Positions 17,459-26,238 of a stretch of 64,000 nt of DNA are shown here, piece after piece. Source of the stretch: Solimonas thermocellulolyticum (GTDB lineage Bacteria; Pseudomonadota; Gammaproteobacteria; Nevskiales; Nevskiaceae); assembly GCF_040327995.1 (NCBI RefSeq), contig NZ_JBEPIJ010000013.1:30439-94438 (forward strand). The letters are read 5' to 3'. The notes beneath the pieces were generated by a model, which did no database searches, was not told the DNA's origin, and was given only the letters and a program-made list of their open reading frames with translations. A program made the translations under genes and the position numbers. The first letter of the stretch is position 1; each line of letters begins with the position of its first letter.

Positions 17459-18094
17459 ATGCACCACGCCTTCCGATTCGCCGCCGCCGCGATCGCCGCC
17501 GGCATGCTGTCGTCCGCGCATGCGGGCAGCGACCAATTCCAGCGCATCGAGTTCTTCGGGTCGTGGGCGCAGATCGACGCGGACGACACCACGACCGAAG
17601 AATTCGACGGCATCGGCGGCGGCTTGCGCGTGGTCGGCGGTCAGCGCGTCGGCTTCTTCGGCGACTTCTCCGGCGAGTACGTGCCCACCGAGCGTGACGA
17701 CGGCGGCGCCGATCTGGACTTCGAAAACTACCGCGCCGGCGCGGGTTGGGGCTTCCCGGCGGGCCCGGTCGGCTTCTTCCAGCTCAAGGCCGAGTACGCG
17801 TCGCTACGCACCGAACGGCAAGCGCCCGGGGGAAAGGTCAAGGAATCGCAGGACGGTTACGGCGTGCATCTGCAGTTCGAGCAGGACCTGCCGTACAGCC
17901 TCGGCGTGCATGCCTCACTCGGCTATCTCGATCTCGACGACGCCGACGGCATCGAGTACGTGATCGGCGTTCATTGGGTGCCGGACGTGTTCGGCTTCTT
18001 CGCCCAATACCGTTGGGACGATCTCGACATCGCGGACAGCGACGCCGAGCTGCGCATCGATACCGTGCGTGCCGGCTTTCGCGTGCCGTTCTGA
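17459..18094 (+). CDS. Small outer-membrane beta-barrel protein
   Basis: 211 aa. The start at 17459 follows AGGGAGAG and gives a clean signal peptide cleaved near 'SSAHAGS'. The mature part is made of alternating amphipathic strands ('IEFFGSWAQIDADD', 'VGFFGDFSGEYVP', 'GFFAQYRWDDLDIAD') and ends in Phe ('GFRVPF'), the BamA recognition signature, consistent with an 8-strand OmpA/OmpW-like barrel. Function unknown. Separated by 140 bp from the TonB receptor, it could be cotranscribed or have its own promoter; the convergent rmuC gene ends 7 bp away. Confidence 0.75.
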   Translation: MHHAFRFAAAAIAAGMLSSAHAGSDQFQRIEFFGSWAQIDADDTTTEEFDGIGGGLRVVGGQRVGFFGDFSGEYVPTERDDGGADLDFENYRAGAGWGFPAGPVGFFQLKAEYASLRTERQAPGGKVKESQDGYGVHLQFEQDLPYSLGVHASLGYLDLDDADGIEYVIGVHWVPDVFGFFAQYRWDDLDIADSDAELRIDTVRAGFRVPF

Positions 18095-18100
18095 CCGGCC

Positions 18101-19393
18101 CTACTCGTCGTCCGCTTGCTCGGTGGCAGCGCCGAGTAGGCGCTCGCTGTCGCTCTCCGGCAGCGCCTGCACGGTCTTGAGCCGGCGCGTGATCGCGCGC
18201 GTGCGCACGCCGGTGTGATCGAGCTGGTTCGAGGCCTCGTCGAGCTTCCTGCGCACCTTGTCGAGCACGTCGCCGAATTTCTCGAACTCGGTCTTGACCG
18301 CGCCCAGCACCTGCCAGACCTCGCTGGAGCGCTTCTCCAACGCCAGCGTGCGAAAACCCATCTGCAGGCTGTTGAGGAAGGCGAGCAGGTTGGTCGGCCC
18401 GGCGACGGTCACGCGATGCTTGCGCTGCAAGTCCTCGAACAGCCCCGGCCGGCGCAGCACCTCGGCGTACAAGCCCTCGACCGGCACGAACAGGATCGCG
18501 AAGTCGGTCGTGTGCGGCGGCGACAGGTATTTGTCGGCGATGGCCTGCGCCTCGGCGCGGATGCGCCGTTCGAGTGCGAGCGCCGCCGCGGCGGCGGCAT
18601 CGGGATCGGCGCGTTCCTGCGCCTCGATCAGGCGCTCATAGTCATCGCGCGGGAACTTGGCGTCGATCGGCAGCCACACCGGCGTGGCGTCGTCGTTGCG
18701 GCCGGGCAGGCGGATCGCGTATTCGACGCGCTCGTTGCTGCCGGGTTTGGTGGGAATGTTGACGGCGTACTGCTCGACGGTCAGCACCTGTTCGAGCAGC
18801 GCGGCGAGCTGCACCTCGCCGAAGATGCCGCGTGATTTCACGTTGGTCAGCACGCGCTTGAGATCGCCGACGCCCGAGGCCAGCGCCTGCATCTCGCCCA
18901 GACCCTTGTGCACCTGTTCGAGCCGCTCGCTGACCAGCTTGAAGGATTCGCCGAGCCGCCTCTCCAGCGTCTCGTGCAACTTTTCGTCGACGGTACGCCG
19001 CATCTGTTCGAGCTGGTCGGCGTTCTCCTGACGCAGCGTCTTTAAGTTCTCCTCGACGCTGCCGCGCAGGGCCTGCGCCTGCTGGGTCTGCTGCTCGCCG
19101 AACTTTGCCAGCGTTTCGGCCTGCTCGCGACGGCCGGCGCGCGCTTCTTCGAGGAACAGTTGCAGACGAGCCGCGAGCTCCTGACGCTGGCGGTCGGCAG
19201 CATCGGCGATGTCGCGCCGGGATTGCGCGGACTCCTCGCGCAGCGTGCGTCCCAGACGCTCGATTTCCGTCTGCAGGACCTGCAGCCGCTCGGCATTGCG
19301 GTTGCGGCCCAGCAGCAGCACGCCGGCCAGCGCGCCAACCAGCGCGCCCACGAGCGCGGCAGCAGCGACGTACAGCAGCAGTTCCGGGGTCAT
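18101..19393 (-). CDS. rmuC: DNA recombination protein RmuC
   Basis: 430 aa, the usual length. One N-terminal membrane helix (about 5-28), then a long coiled coil (about 30-150, rich in Gln/Glu/Arg) and the conserved nuclease-fold RmuC domain: 'DLKRVLTNVKSRGIFGEVQL', 'LPIDAKFPRDDYERL' (PD-(D/E)xK-like core), 'ILFVPVEGLYAEVL'. RmuC limits inversions at short repeats and has been linked to phage defence in some bacteria. Next to it on the same strand, 13 bp upstream, is a toxin-antitoxin pair, but there is no sign of a functional link. Confidence 0.93.
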   Translation of the reverse strand: MTPELLLYVAAAALVGALVGALAGVLLLGRNRNAERLQVLQTEIERLGRTLREESAQSRRDIADAADRQRQELAARLQLFLEEARAGRREQAETLAKFGEQQTQQAQALRGSVEENLKTLRQENADQLEQMRRTVDEKLHETLERRLGESFKLVSERLEQVHKGLGEMQALASGVGDLKRVLTNVKSRGIFGEVQLAALLEQVLTVEQYAVNIPTKPGSNERVEYAIRLPGRNDDATPVWLPIDAKFPRDDYERLIEAQERADPDAAAAAALALERRIRAEAQAIADKYLSPPHTTDFAILFVPVEGLYAEVLRRPGLFEDLQRKHRVTVAGPTNLLAFLNSLQMGFRTLALEKRSSEVWQVLGAVKTEFEKFGDVLDKVRRKLDEASNQLDHTGVRTRAITRRLKTVQALPESDSERLLGAATEQADDE

Positions 19394-19405
19394 GTGCCGG
19401 GCCTC

Positions 19406-19843
19406 TCAAGATAGATCGATAAAGGGCACTTCAAGCCCGAGCACGCGCGCGGCCTTGTTCAGGCGTTGATCGAAGCACGCGAAGTGCACGGGCAGGCACA
19501 CCTCGCGTGCAAACGAGGCGCAGGCCGCCAGTTGCACCGCGTCGTAGCCGCGCAGGGCGAAACTGTCGGCGTAGTCGCCGGCCAGTTCGACCACGGCTTG
19601 TGACACTTCGATCACGACATAGGCCGGCCAGTCGCGGGCGAGTGCGCTGCGCGCCGTGGCGATGGCGGTGGCAGCATCCGGCTGTTCGCGCAGTCGACGT
19701 GCCAGCGCCGCCTGCGCTTCTGCCCAGGCGATGCGGCAGACGCTGACCGCCTCGGATCGCGTGAGCAAGGCCTCGACGGACGGCGTGTGTGCTTCATCGA
19801 CGTAGAGCTTGAGCAGCGCCGAGGTGTCGCAGTAGACGATCAC
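19406..19843 (-). CDS. PIN-domain ribonuclease toxin (VapC-like)
   Basis: 145 aa PIN domain. The acidic metal-binding residues are visible: Asp6 ('YCDTSAL'), Glu42 ('AWAEAQ'), Asp101 ('GYDAVQLA') and Asp125 ('FDQRL'). Toxins of this family cleave tRNA or rRNA when released from the antitoxin. The ATG overlaps the stop of the antitoxin gene (ATGA), the normal antitoxin-first order, so stoichiometry is set by coupling. No truncation is seen. Confidence 0.88.
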   Translation of the reverse strand: MIVYCDTSALLKLYVDEAHTPSVEALLTRSEAVSVCRIAWAEAQAALARRLREQPDAATAIATARSALARDWPAYVVIEVSQAVVELAGDYADSFALRGYDAVQLAACASFAREVCLPVHFACFDQRLNKAARVLGLEVPFIDLS

Positions 19844-20130
19844 CGCGGTCCGCGATCTTCAATGACGATATCGGCAAGGCTCTTGCCGCCCGGAGGCAGC
19901 CGTACCGCGCCACCCTGTGGCTTGCCGCCGTTCCAGGTGGCCTTGCCTTCGGCGATGTAGCGGGCCAGCCCGTTGGCCTCGTCGTGCGGGCTCACGCCGA
20001 TCAGCTTGGCGACGACGCGGCGATGCGAGGTGATCTCGATCGGCCGTCCGCGTCGTGCCTGCGCCAGGTAATGCGAGAGCCGCGCTTTTAGCTCATGAAC
20101 GGGAATCTGTTCGGCGCTCATTGTGACCAT
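19840..20130 (-). CDS. Phd/YefM-family antitoxin
   Basis: 96 aa. The N-terminal DNA-binding half is typical: 'IPVHELKARLSHYLAQARRGRPIEITSHRRVVAKL'. The C-terminal half (about 55-96) should wrap the PIN toxin. Two starts are possible: ATG at 20130 (used here) or ATG at 20121 ('MSAEQIPVHELK'). The second leaves the 12-bp inverted repeat wholly upstream of the gene, which would be the usual autoregulatory operator arrangement, so I consider it at least equally likely. Confidence 0.85.
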   Translation of the reverse strand: MVTMSAEQIPVHELKARLSHYLAQARRGRPIEITSHRRVVAKLIGVSPHDEANGLARYIAEGKATWNGGKPQGGAVRLPPGGKSLADIVIEDRGPR

Positions 20131-20161
20131 AATCCGAAAGAAGCCCGCCGATTATGGTCAC
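20123..20161. promoter_or_regulatory. Perfect 12-bp inverted repeat, toxin-antitoxin operator
   Basis: GTGACCATAATC (20123-20134) and GATTATGGTCAC (20150-20161) are exact inverted repeats with a 15-bp spacer, centred at 20142. The arms are AT-rich relative to the region. The element lies at the 5' end of the antitoxin gene and 24 bp beyond the stop of the preceding SDR gene. Phd/YefM antitoxins bind palindromes of this kind in their own promoters. A transcription terminator is less likely because the spacer is long and there is no T-run. Confidence 0.65.
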
Positions 20162-20185
20162 GAATCGTGCTGCCCGGCAATCGGC

Positions 20186-21049
20186 CTACTCGACGATGGC
20201 CGGATGCGGTGGCGTCGGCGCGCCGAGCATGGACCGATGCGACGGCGGCTGGCGGCCTTCGTCGGTGATGCCGTAGCGCTGCGCGAGCTCGGCGCCGATG
20301 TGGACCTGGCCGGATTTCTCGGCGCGCGCCGGATCGTTGTACAGCGCGGCAATCACGTGGCCGGTGAACTCCGGCGTCTCGGCGATCTCCCAGAAGCCCG
20401 CGTATTTTTGCGGGTCGGCGTCCATCACGCGCCGGGTGCGCTCGGTGCGCAGCATGCCCATCCAGATCGACGCCGTGGCGACGTTGTGCGGCTTGAGATC
20501 CACGCCCATGTCCTTGGCGAACTTGTCCACGCCGACTTTCTGCGCGCCATAGGCCGGGCCGTGCATGTAGCAGCTCGCGCCGAAACTGGACGTAAAGGCG
20601 ATCAAACCGTTTCTTTGTCGAACCATCAGCTTTGCTGCGTACCAGCTCGCGACATAGGCCGAACGCAGACCGACGTCGAGGATGTCGACCAAGTCCAGCG
20701 GTTTTTCCCAAAAGCCGCCCTTGTCGATCAGCTTGTCGTGCAAAAACGTGGCGTTGTTGACGAGGATGTCGAGCCGCTCGTGCTCGGCCTCTACGCGCTC
20801 GAACAAGGCCTTCACGTCGGCGTCCTTCGCATGATCGACCGCAACCGCGATGCCCTGGCCGCCGGCCTTGGTCACCGCCTCGGCGGTCGCGGCAATCGTG
20901 CCGGGCAGCGCGGCGTCGCCTTCCTTGAGCGTACGCCCGGTGACGTAGACCGTCGCGCCGTGCGCGCCCAGTGCAATGGCGATGCCCTTGCCGGCGCCGC
21001 GCGAGGCGCCGGTGACGACGGCGACTTTGCCCTTGAGATCCTTGCCCAT
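20186..21049 (-). CDS. SDR family oxidoreductase, DHRS1-like, in steroid cluster
   Basis: 287 aa. It has the glycine motif 'TGASRGAGKGIAIAL' and Arg39 after strand 2 (NADP likely), 'NNAT' in place of NNAG, then Ser154/155, Tyr167 and Lys171. The C-terminal extension ('AELAQRYGITDEGRQPPSH') is typical of the DHRS1-like group also found in mycobacterial steroid regulons. It starts 3 bp after the CoA-ligase stop on the same strand. A role as hydroxyacyl-CoA or ketosteroid dehydrogenase in HIP degradation is inferred from position. Confidence 0.82.
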   Translation of the reverse strand: MGKDLKGKVAVVTGASRGAGKGIAIALGAHGATVYVTGRTLKEGDAALPGTIAATAEAVTKAGGQGIAVAVDHAKDADVKALFERVEAEHERLDILVNNATFLHDKLIDKGGFWEKPLDLVDILDVGLRSAYVASWYAAKLMVRQRNGLIAFTSSFGASCYMHGPAYGAQKVGVDKFAKDMGVDLKPHNVATASIWMGMLRTERTRRVMDADPQKYAGFWEIAETPEFTGHVIAALYNDPARAEKSGQVHIGAELAQRYGITDEGRQPPSHRSMLGAPTPPHPAIVE

Positions 21050-21051
21050 GT

Positions 21052-22599
21052 TCAGCTCCTCAACTGGAACTTCATGACCTTACCGGCGGCATTCGTCGGC
21101 AGCGCATCGACGAACACGACCTGGCGCGGCACCTTGTAATTGGCCATCCGTTCGCGGCACCAGGCGATGAGCTCGGCCTCGTCCAGACTCTGGTCGGCGC
21201 GCCGCACGACGAAGGCCTTGCCGACCTCGCCCATGCGCGCGTCCGGCACGCCGACCACGGCCACCTGCGCGATCGCCGGATGCGCGGCGATCATGCGCTC
21301 GATCTCGGCCGGATAGCAGTTGAAGCCGCCGCAGATGTACAAATCCTTGAGGCGATCGGTGATGCGCAGATAGCCGCGCGCGTCGAGTACGCCGACGTCG
21401 CCGGTGTGCAGCCAGCCGTCGGCGTCGATCGCCTCACGTGTCGCCGCCTCGTCGTCGAGATAACCCTGCATGACGTTGTAGCCGCGCACGACGATCTCGC
21501 CGGACTCGCCGGGGCCGAGCGGCCGGTTGTCGGCGTCGACGCAGCGCAGCTCGATGCCGGGAATCGCCTTGCCCGAGGTCAGTGCGATCGTCTCGGCGTC
21601 ATCGTGGGCATCGCACAGCGACACCACGCCGCAGGTTTCGGTGAGGCCATAGCCGGTCAGCACCACCTTGAAACCGAGCTCGGCGCGCGTGCGTTCGATC
21701 AGGCTCGGCGCGATCGCCGCGGCACCGGTGATGGTCGCGCGCAGGCTCGACAGATCGGTGTTCGCACGCGCCGGATCGTTCAGCAGCGAGATCAGCAAGG
21801 TCGGCGGACCCGGCAGCACCGAGATGCGATCGCGTTCGATGCGCCGCAGAATCGCACCGGCATCAAACACGGCGTGCGGCAGCACGGTGCAGCCGGCCAG
21901 AAGGCCCGCGAGCCAGCCGACCTTGTAGCCGAAGGCATGGAAGAAGGGATTGACGATGAGGTAGCGGTCGTCCGGGTTCAGGCCGACAGCCTTTGACCAC
22001 GCCGCGATCACGCGCAGGTTCTGCGCATGGGCTGTGATCACGCCTTTGGGATGGCCGGTCGTGCCCGAGGTGAACAGGATGTCGAGACGGTCACCCGGGG
22101 CGACGCGCGCGGCCGCCGCGGCGACGTCTTCGACGCCGCGCTCGTGCGCACGCGCGAGAAACGCCGCCCAGGTGAAATCACCGGCCTCGGCCTGCCCGAT
22201 CACCACGATCTGCCGCAGGGTCTGCGGCCGATGTGCGCCGAGCACGCTGGGGAAGTGCTGGCCGAGGAAACGCCCGGCGCAGAACAGCACGCGTGCCGCG
22301 CTCTTCTCGAGGATGTAGGCGGCTTCCTGCCCCTTCATCCGGGTGTTGACCGGCACCAGCACCGCGCCGAGCGTGTGGATCGCAAGGCCGGCGATGATCC
22401 ACTCGATGCCGTTGGGTGCCCAGATCGCGACGCGATCGCCGTGCCGAACGCCCAGCGCCGCGAGGGCGCGCGCGGCCTCGATACGGCGTGCATCGAGTTC
22501 GGCATAGCTGAGCGTCGCGCCGTCCTCGCCGACGACGGCGATGCGAGTCGCGTGACGAGCGACGGCGTCAGCGAAGGCGGCGGGAACCGAGGCGCTCAT
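21052..22599 (-). CDS. fadD3: Acyl-CoA synthetase, FadD3-like (probable HIP-CoA ligase)
   Basis: 515 aa ANL-superfamily ligase, the same size class as mycobacterial FadD3 (~500 aa). Motifs in order: P-loop 'LFTSGTTGHPKG' (about 175-186), 'GYGLTETCG', 'DGWLHTGDVG', hinge 'DRLKDLYICGGFNCYPAEIE' and the acyl-adenylate lysine in 'TNAAGKVMKF' near the C-terminus. FadD3 attaches CoA to HIP, the C/D-ring propanoate left after rings A and B are removed, using ATP. The assignment rests on family resemblance plus ipdABC, echA20 and fadA6 in the same locus. It is followed after 2 bp by an SDR. Confidence 0.75.
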   Translation of the reverse strand: MSASVPAAFADAVARHATRIAVVGEDGATLSYAELDARRIEAARALAALGVRHGDRVAIWAPNGIEWIIAGLAIHTLGAVLVPVNTRMKGQEAAYILEKSAARVLFCAGRFLGQHFPSVLGAHRPQTLRQIVVIGQAEAGDFTWAAFLARAHERGVEDVAAAAARVAPGDRLDILFTSGTTGHPKGVITAHAQNLRVIAAWSKAVGLNPDDRYLIVNPFFHAFGYKVGWLAGLLAGCTVLPHAVFDAGAILRRIERDRISVLPGPPTLLISLLNDPARANTDLSSLRATITGAAAIAPSLIERTRAELGFKVVLTGYGLTETCGVVSLCDAHDDAETIALTSGKAIPGIELRCVDADNRPLGPGESGEIVVRGYNVMQGYLDDEAATREAIDADGWLHTGDVGVLDARGYLRITDRLKDLYICGGFNCYPAEIERMIAAHPAIAQVAVVGVPDARMGEVGKAFVVRRADQSLDEAELIAWCRERMANYKVPRQVVFVDALPTNAAGKVMKFQLRS

Positions 22600-22665
22600 G
22601 TGCTTGTTTGGAATCCCGGCGCCATGGATGGCGCCGTCTCGTACGGGACGTACATGGCTTCGCGC

Positions 22666-23442
22666 TCAATCCGCCCACATGAGATAACCGTTGTCGATGC
22701 GCAGCTCCGCGCCGTTGATGAAGCGCGATTCGTCGGAGGCGAGGAACAGCACCAGGTTGGCGATGTCCTGCGGCTGGCAGAAGCGCGCCTGGAGTTGCTT
22801 GGGGTCTTTTTCGCGGACATAGGCCTGCGAGGCCGGTACGCCGTGGTCGTTCTTGTGCAGGTTGAACACCATCGGGGTAGCGATGCCGTCGGGATGGATG
22901 GAGTTGCAGCGGATCTTGTAGAGCCGCGCGCGGCAGTGCGCGGCGACGCTGCGGGTCAGCCCGGCGACGGCGGCCTTGGACGCGCTGTAGGCGCAAAAAC
23001 TCGATACCCCGCCGATCCCGGCCATGGATGACATGTTGATGATGGACCCGCTCGGTCGCTGCTTCATCGCCTCCAGGCCATACTTGCAGCCGAGGAAGTA
23101 GCCATCGGAGTTCACGCGCTGGATCTTCTGCCACAGCGCCAGCGTCGTATCCTCGATGTTCGCCTGGGCGAGGATCGCGGCGTTGTTGACCAGCACGTCG
23201 ACGCCGCCGAAGGTCTGCTGCGCGGCGGCGATGACGGCGCGCCAGTCGTCTTCCGAGGCGATGTCGTGCTTCACGAACAGTGCGGCCTCGCCGATGGACT
23301 TCGCCACCTCGCGTCCGGCCTCTTCGTTGATGTCAGTCAGCACGACCTTCGCGCCCTCGCGCGCGAGCAGGATCGCATCCTCCTTGCCGACGCCGCTGGC
23401 CGCGCCGGTAATGATCGCGACCTTGCCGTTCACTCGTCCCAT
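22666..23442 (-). CDS. SDR family oxidoreductase, hydroxysteroid-dehydrogenase type
   Basis: 258 aa classical SDR: 'TGAASGVGKEDAILL', Asp37 (NAD preference), 'NNAA', Ser139, Tyr152 and Lys156. The C-terminal end 'FINGAELRIDNGYLMWAD' has a typical tetramer-interface tail with Asn replacing the common Gly-Gly. The family includes 3alpha/20beta- and 7alpha-hydroxysteroid dehydrogenases. It lies 27 bp downstream of the flavoprotein gene and 66 bp upstream of the CoA-ligase gene, all on one strand. Steroid or HIP-CoA hydroxyl oxidation is likely; the exact position is unknown. Confidence 0.83.
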   Translation of the reverse strand: MGRVNGKVAIITGAASGVGKEDAILLAREGAKVVLTDINEEAGREVAKSIGEAALFVKHDIASEDDWRAVIAAAQQTFGGVDVLVNNAAILAQANIEDTTLALWQKIQRVNSDGYFLGCKYGLEAMKQRPSGSIINMSSMAGIGGVSSFCAYSASKAAVAGLTRSVAAHCRARLYKIRCNSIHPDGIATPMVFNLHKNDHGVPASQAYVREKDPKQLQARFCQPQDIANLVLFLASDESRFINGAELRIDNGYLMWAD

Positions 23443-23469
23443 GTTCGCTCCCGTCGTCGTGAATGTGGA

Positions 23470-25227
23470 TCAGTCCGTGCGAGTCGCTGCGTGCCGACCG
23501 GCACGCCGGCCCGACCATAGGCAGTCGGCCAGTGACAGGCCGCTGACGTAGCCGTTGGAGGCGACGCCCACCGCCGTGCGCCCGGCCGCATAAAGGCCGG
23601 CGATCGTCGAGCCATCGTCGCGGCGCACGAGTCCGCTGCGTTCGTCCACGGCAAGCCCACCCAGCGTGATCGTCGGGCACGGAAAGGTCTTGCTGCCGGC
23701 TGAGATGTCGAGCGCGTAGTAAGGCGGCGCATCGAGGCGCGCGCGCATGTCCACGCTCTTGCCGAGTGCATCCATGCGGCTGCCGTCGGCGCAGGCGTTG
23801 TAGTCGTCGAGCGTGCGGCGCAAGGCCTCGGCAGGCATTCCGAGTTTCTCGGCGAGCGCCTCGGGCGTGCGCGCGCGCGGCGCGAACAGCATCAGGAACA
23901 ACGCCGGCACGCTCTGGAAAAACCACAGCCGGCCGAACAGCGCCTCGCGTAGCGCCGCCCGGCGCAGCCTGCGGTCGAGGATCAGCCAAGCGCGGCCGCC
24001 GGCCTTCTCCACCATGTCGACGCCCAGGCGCGCGCCGTAGACCTGCTCGTTGCAGAAGCGCTCACCGTCCGGGCCGACGACGATGCCTTTGGGCCAGGCC
24101 GTCGGCGGATTGATGAAGCGCCAGGCCGAAACCTTGTGCATGCGAGCGCACTGCCCGCCGACGGAGGCGCCGAGGCGGATGCCGCTGCCGTCGCAGCCGG
24201 TGGCTCCCAGGCGCATCGCCGGCAGGTATTGCGGCGCCACCGCGCGCAGCAGCGTGCGGTTGAAGACGAAGCCGCCGGTGGTCAGCACGACGCCGCGCCG
24301 TGCGCGCACGCGCAGACGCTTGGCGTGCTGCTGTTCGATCTCGGCCGCTTGCGCGCGCAGCCGGTCGGCCCAGCCGCCGGCGAAGTCATGCACCTTCTCG
24401 GCCTTGCGCATCAGCCTCTGGTGCTCGCGCTGCGCGGCGCTGCCGTCCGCGAGCTGATACAACTCGGCGCCGATGACTGCGCCCTGCGCGTCCGTGATCA
24501 AGCGCCGCGCCGCGGTCTGGCGCAGCACCGGAATGCCCAGCGCAGCCACGCGGCGTTCGAGCGCACGATACAGCTCGCGGCCGGAATCGATGCCCGGCGC
24601 CATCACGCGGTGGCCGCGTGCCGCCGGCTTGGCCTTGGCCGCATACGCCGGCACCGCCTCGTTGCCGGAGTAGTAGTAGTACGTCCCGTTGCGCGGATAC
24701 GAGGTCTTGGGTGGATTCGGGTTGGCGCGGAACTGCACGCCGATCGACTCCAGCCAGTCGAGCAGCGCGCGGCTGTCGTCGCAGAACGCGCGCAGCGTGG
24801 CTTCGCTCACCGCATCGCCGCACTCTTGACGCAGGTAGTCGAACATCGCCTGCGGCGTGTCGTCGACGCCCGCCTCTTTCTGGATGCGCGTGCCGCCACC
24901 CAGATACACGATGCCGCCGCTCTTGATCGTCGCGCCGCCGCCGTCGAAGCGTTCGGCAACCACGACGTCGGCGCCAGCTTCTTTCGCGGCGATCGCGGCG
25001 GCGCCGCCGGCGGCCCCCAGGCCGACGACCAGCACATCGCAGCTACGGTCCCAGTCGGTCTCGCGCAGGGCGCTGCCGTCCAGCGGCGGCTCGACGGCGA
25101 GCACGCCGGGTTCGGCGGACGTCATCGCAATGGCGGCAGCGGTCATGAGCGCGGGATCAGGTATGGCCTGCCGCATTATTTCGAACTGTGCCGGCGCGGC
25201 TTCATCCGTCCTGAGTAGGGCGCGCAT
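23470..25227 (-). CDS. FAD-dependent oxidoreductase, KstD/fumarate-reductase flavoprotein type
   Basis: 585 aa at the longest start. The FAD fold begins at about residue 63 ('DVLVVGLGAAGGAAAIAAKEAGADVVVAE'), 'GGGATIKSGGIVYLGGGT' follows, and the C-terminal cap ends with 'AGRTAVGVASNGYVSGLSLADCLWSGRRAG'. Related proteins include 3-ketosteroid-delta1-dehydrogenases. An aromatic 'TYYYYSGNE' patch lies near the predicted active site. The 60-residue N-terminal extension has no good ribosome site, so a start at 25146 or 25125 is possible. It heads the minus-strand arm of the steroid cluster, divergent from the dioxygenase gene. 1(2)-dehydrogenation of a ring or a CoA-ester intermediate is inferred. 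Confidence 0.75.
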   Translation of the reverse strand: MRALLRTDEAAPAQFEIMRQAIPDPALMTAAAIAMTSAEPGVLAVEPPLDGSALRETDWDRSCDVLVVGLGAAGGAAAIAAKEAGADVVVAERFDGGGATIKSGGIVYLGGGTRIQKEAGVDDTPQAMFDYLRQECGDAVSEATLRAFCDDSRALLDWLESIGVQFRANPNPPKTSYPRNGTYYYYSGNEAVPAYAAKAKPAARGHRVMAPGIDSGRELYRALERRVAALGIPVLRQTAARRLITDAQGAVIGAELYQLADGSAAQREHQRLMRKAEKVHDFAGGWADRLRAQAAEIEQQHAKRLRVRARRGVVLTTGGFVFNRTLLRAVAPQYLPAMRLGATGCDGSGIRLGASVGGQCARMHKVSAWRFINPPTAWPKGIVVGPDGERFCNEQVYGARLGVDMVEKAGGRAWLILDRRLRRAALREALFGRLWFFQSVPALFLMLFAPRARTPEALAEKLGMPAEALRRTLDDYNACADGSRMDALGKSVDMRARLDAPPYYALDISAGSKTFPCPTITLGGLAVDERSGLVRRDDGSTIAGLYAAGRTAVGVASNGYVSGLSLADCLWSGRRAGRHAATRTD

Positions 25228-25347
25228 ACCGCATGTGGGTGAGCGATGGCGATCATCGTCGCGGGCGTGCTCATCAAAACGGATGAAGCTACCGCCGAGC
25301 TTGGCTTCCGATAATGCCGGCCAGACGACGACACAAAAGGCACGCCC

Positions 25348-26238
25348 ATGAAAATCGAGTCACTGGCCTACGTGCTCGCCGAGACCACGGACATCGGCAA
25401 GTGGCAGCACTACGCCGAACAGGTGCTCGGCATGTCCACCGCCAAGGGGCCGGACGGCGCGCTGTATCTGAAGATGGACGAGCGCGAGTTCCGCATCGCC
25501 GCGATTCCGGGCGCAACCGATCGTTACCTCGCCTCGGGCTGGGCGCTGGCGCCGGGCGTGGATTTCGACGCGACGGTCGCCGCGCTCGAAGCCGCCGGCG
25601 TCGCGGTGACCAACGGCAGCGAGGCCGAGCGCGCGCTGCGCCGCGTCACGCGCATGGTCAAGTTCACCGATCCGTCCGGCAACGCGCACGAGCTGGTGCA
25701 GGGCGACACCGGCACGCGCGCGCCCTTCGTGTCGCCGATCGGTGTCGGCGGCTTCAAGACCGGGGCGCAAGGCATGGGACACACCGTGCTGCCGGCGGTG
25801 CAGAACTTCGACGCCACCGAGAAGCTGTTCCGCGAGGTGCTCGGCATGGGCGTGTCGGATCGCTTCAACTTCAAACCGGCGCCGGATGCGCCGACCATCC
25901 GCATCCATTTCCTGCACGCGTCGAGCGGTCGCCATCACAGCCTCGCGCTCGCCGAGATGCCGGCGCCCAGTGGCTGCGTGCACATCATGGTCGAGGTCAA
26001 CTCGATGACCGACGTCGGGCTCGCCCACGACCGCCGCGCGCAGCACGGCGTCAAGCTGATGGCGACGCTCGGCGAGCACGAGAACGACCGCATGACCTCG
26101 TTCTACATGATGACGCCGGGCAACTTCGCGCTCGAGTACGGCTGGGGCGGCATCAGCGTCGACCCCGGGAGCTGGCGGCCCACCGAGACGCAGCGCGTCT
26201 CGATCTGGGGCCACGATTTCTCGGTCGGGTTTCAGTAA
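25348..26238 (+). CDS. Type I extradiol ring-cleavage dioxygenase, HsaC/TesB type
   Basis: 296 aa, the two-domain vicinal-oxygen-chelate length of BphC/HsaC. The C-terminal domain has the full Fe(II) triad: His145 ('GMGHTVL'), His212 ('VHIMVEV') and Glu263 ('ALEYGWGG'), with the catalytic His197 ('RHHSLALAE'). HsaC cleaves ring A of 3,4-DHSA during steroid degradation. Here it is the first plus-strand gene, its stop abutting the ATG of ipdA with no gap, so it is cotranscribed with the HIP genes. The usual partners hsaA, hsaB and hsaD are not in the window. A GAAGC/GCTTC inverted repeat (25285-25308) sits upstream of the start. Confidence 0.85.
   Translation: MKIESLAYVLAETTDIGKWQHYAEQVLGMSTAKGPDGALYLKMDEREFRIAAIPGATDRYLASGWALAPGVDFDATVAALEAAGVAVTNGSEAERALRRVTRMVKFTDPSGNAHELVQGDTGTRAPFVSPIGVGGFKTGAQGMGHTVLPAVQNFDATEKLFREVLGMGVSDRFNFKPAPDAPTIRIHFLHASSGRHHSLALAEMPAPSGCVHIMVEVNSMTDVGLAHDRRAQHGVKLMATLGEHENDRMTSFYMMTPGNFALEYGWGGISVDPGSWRPTETQRVSIWGHDFSVGFQ

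Noticed and set aside
25285..25308. GAAGC/GCTTC inverted repeat as a KstR2-like operator
   Set aside because: Only 5-bp arms with a 14-bp spacer; it does not match the KstR2 palindrome as I know it, and no TetR regulator is present in the cluster.
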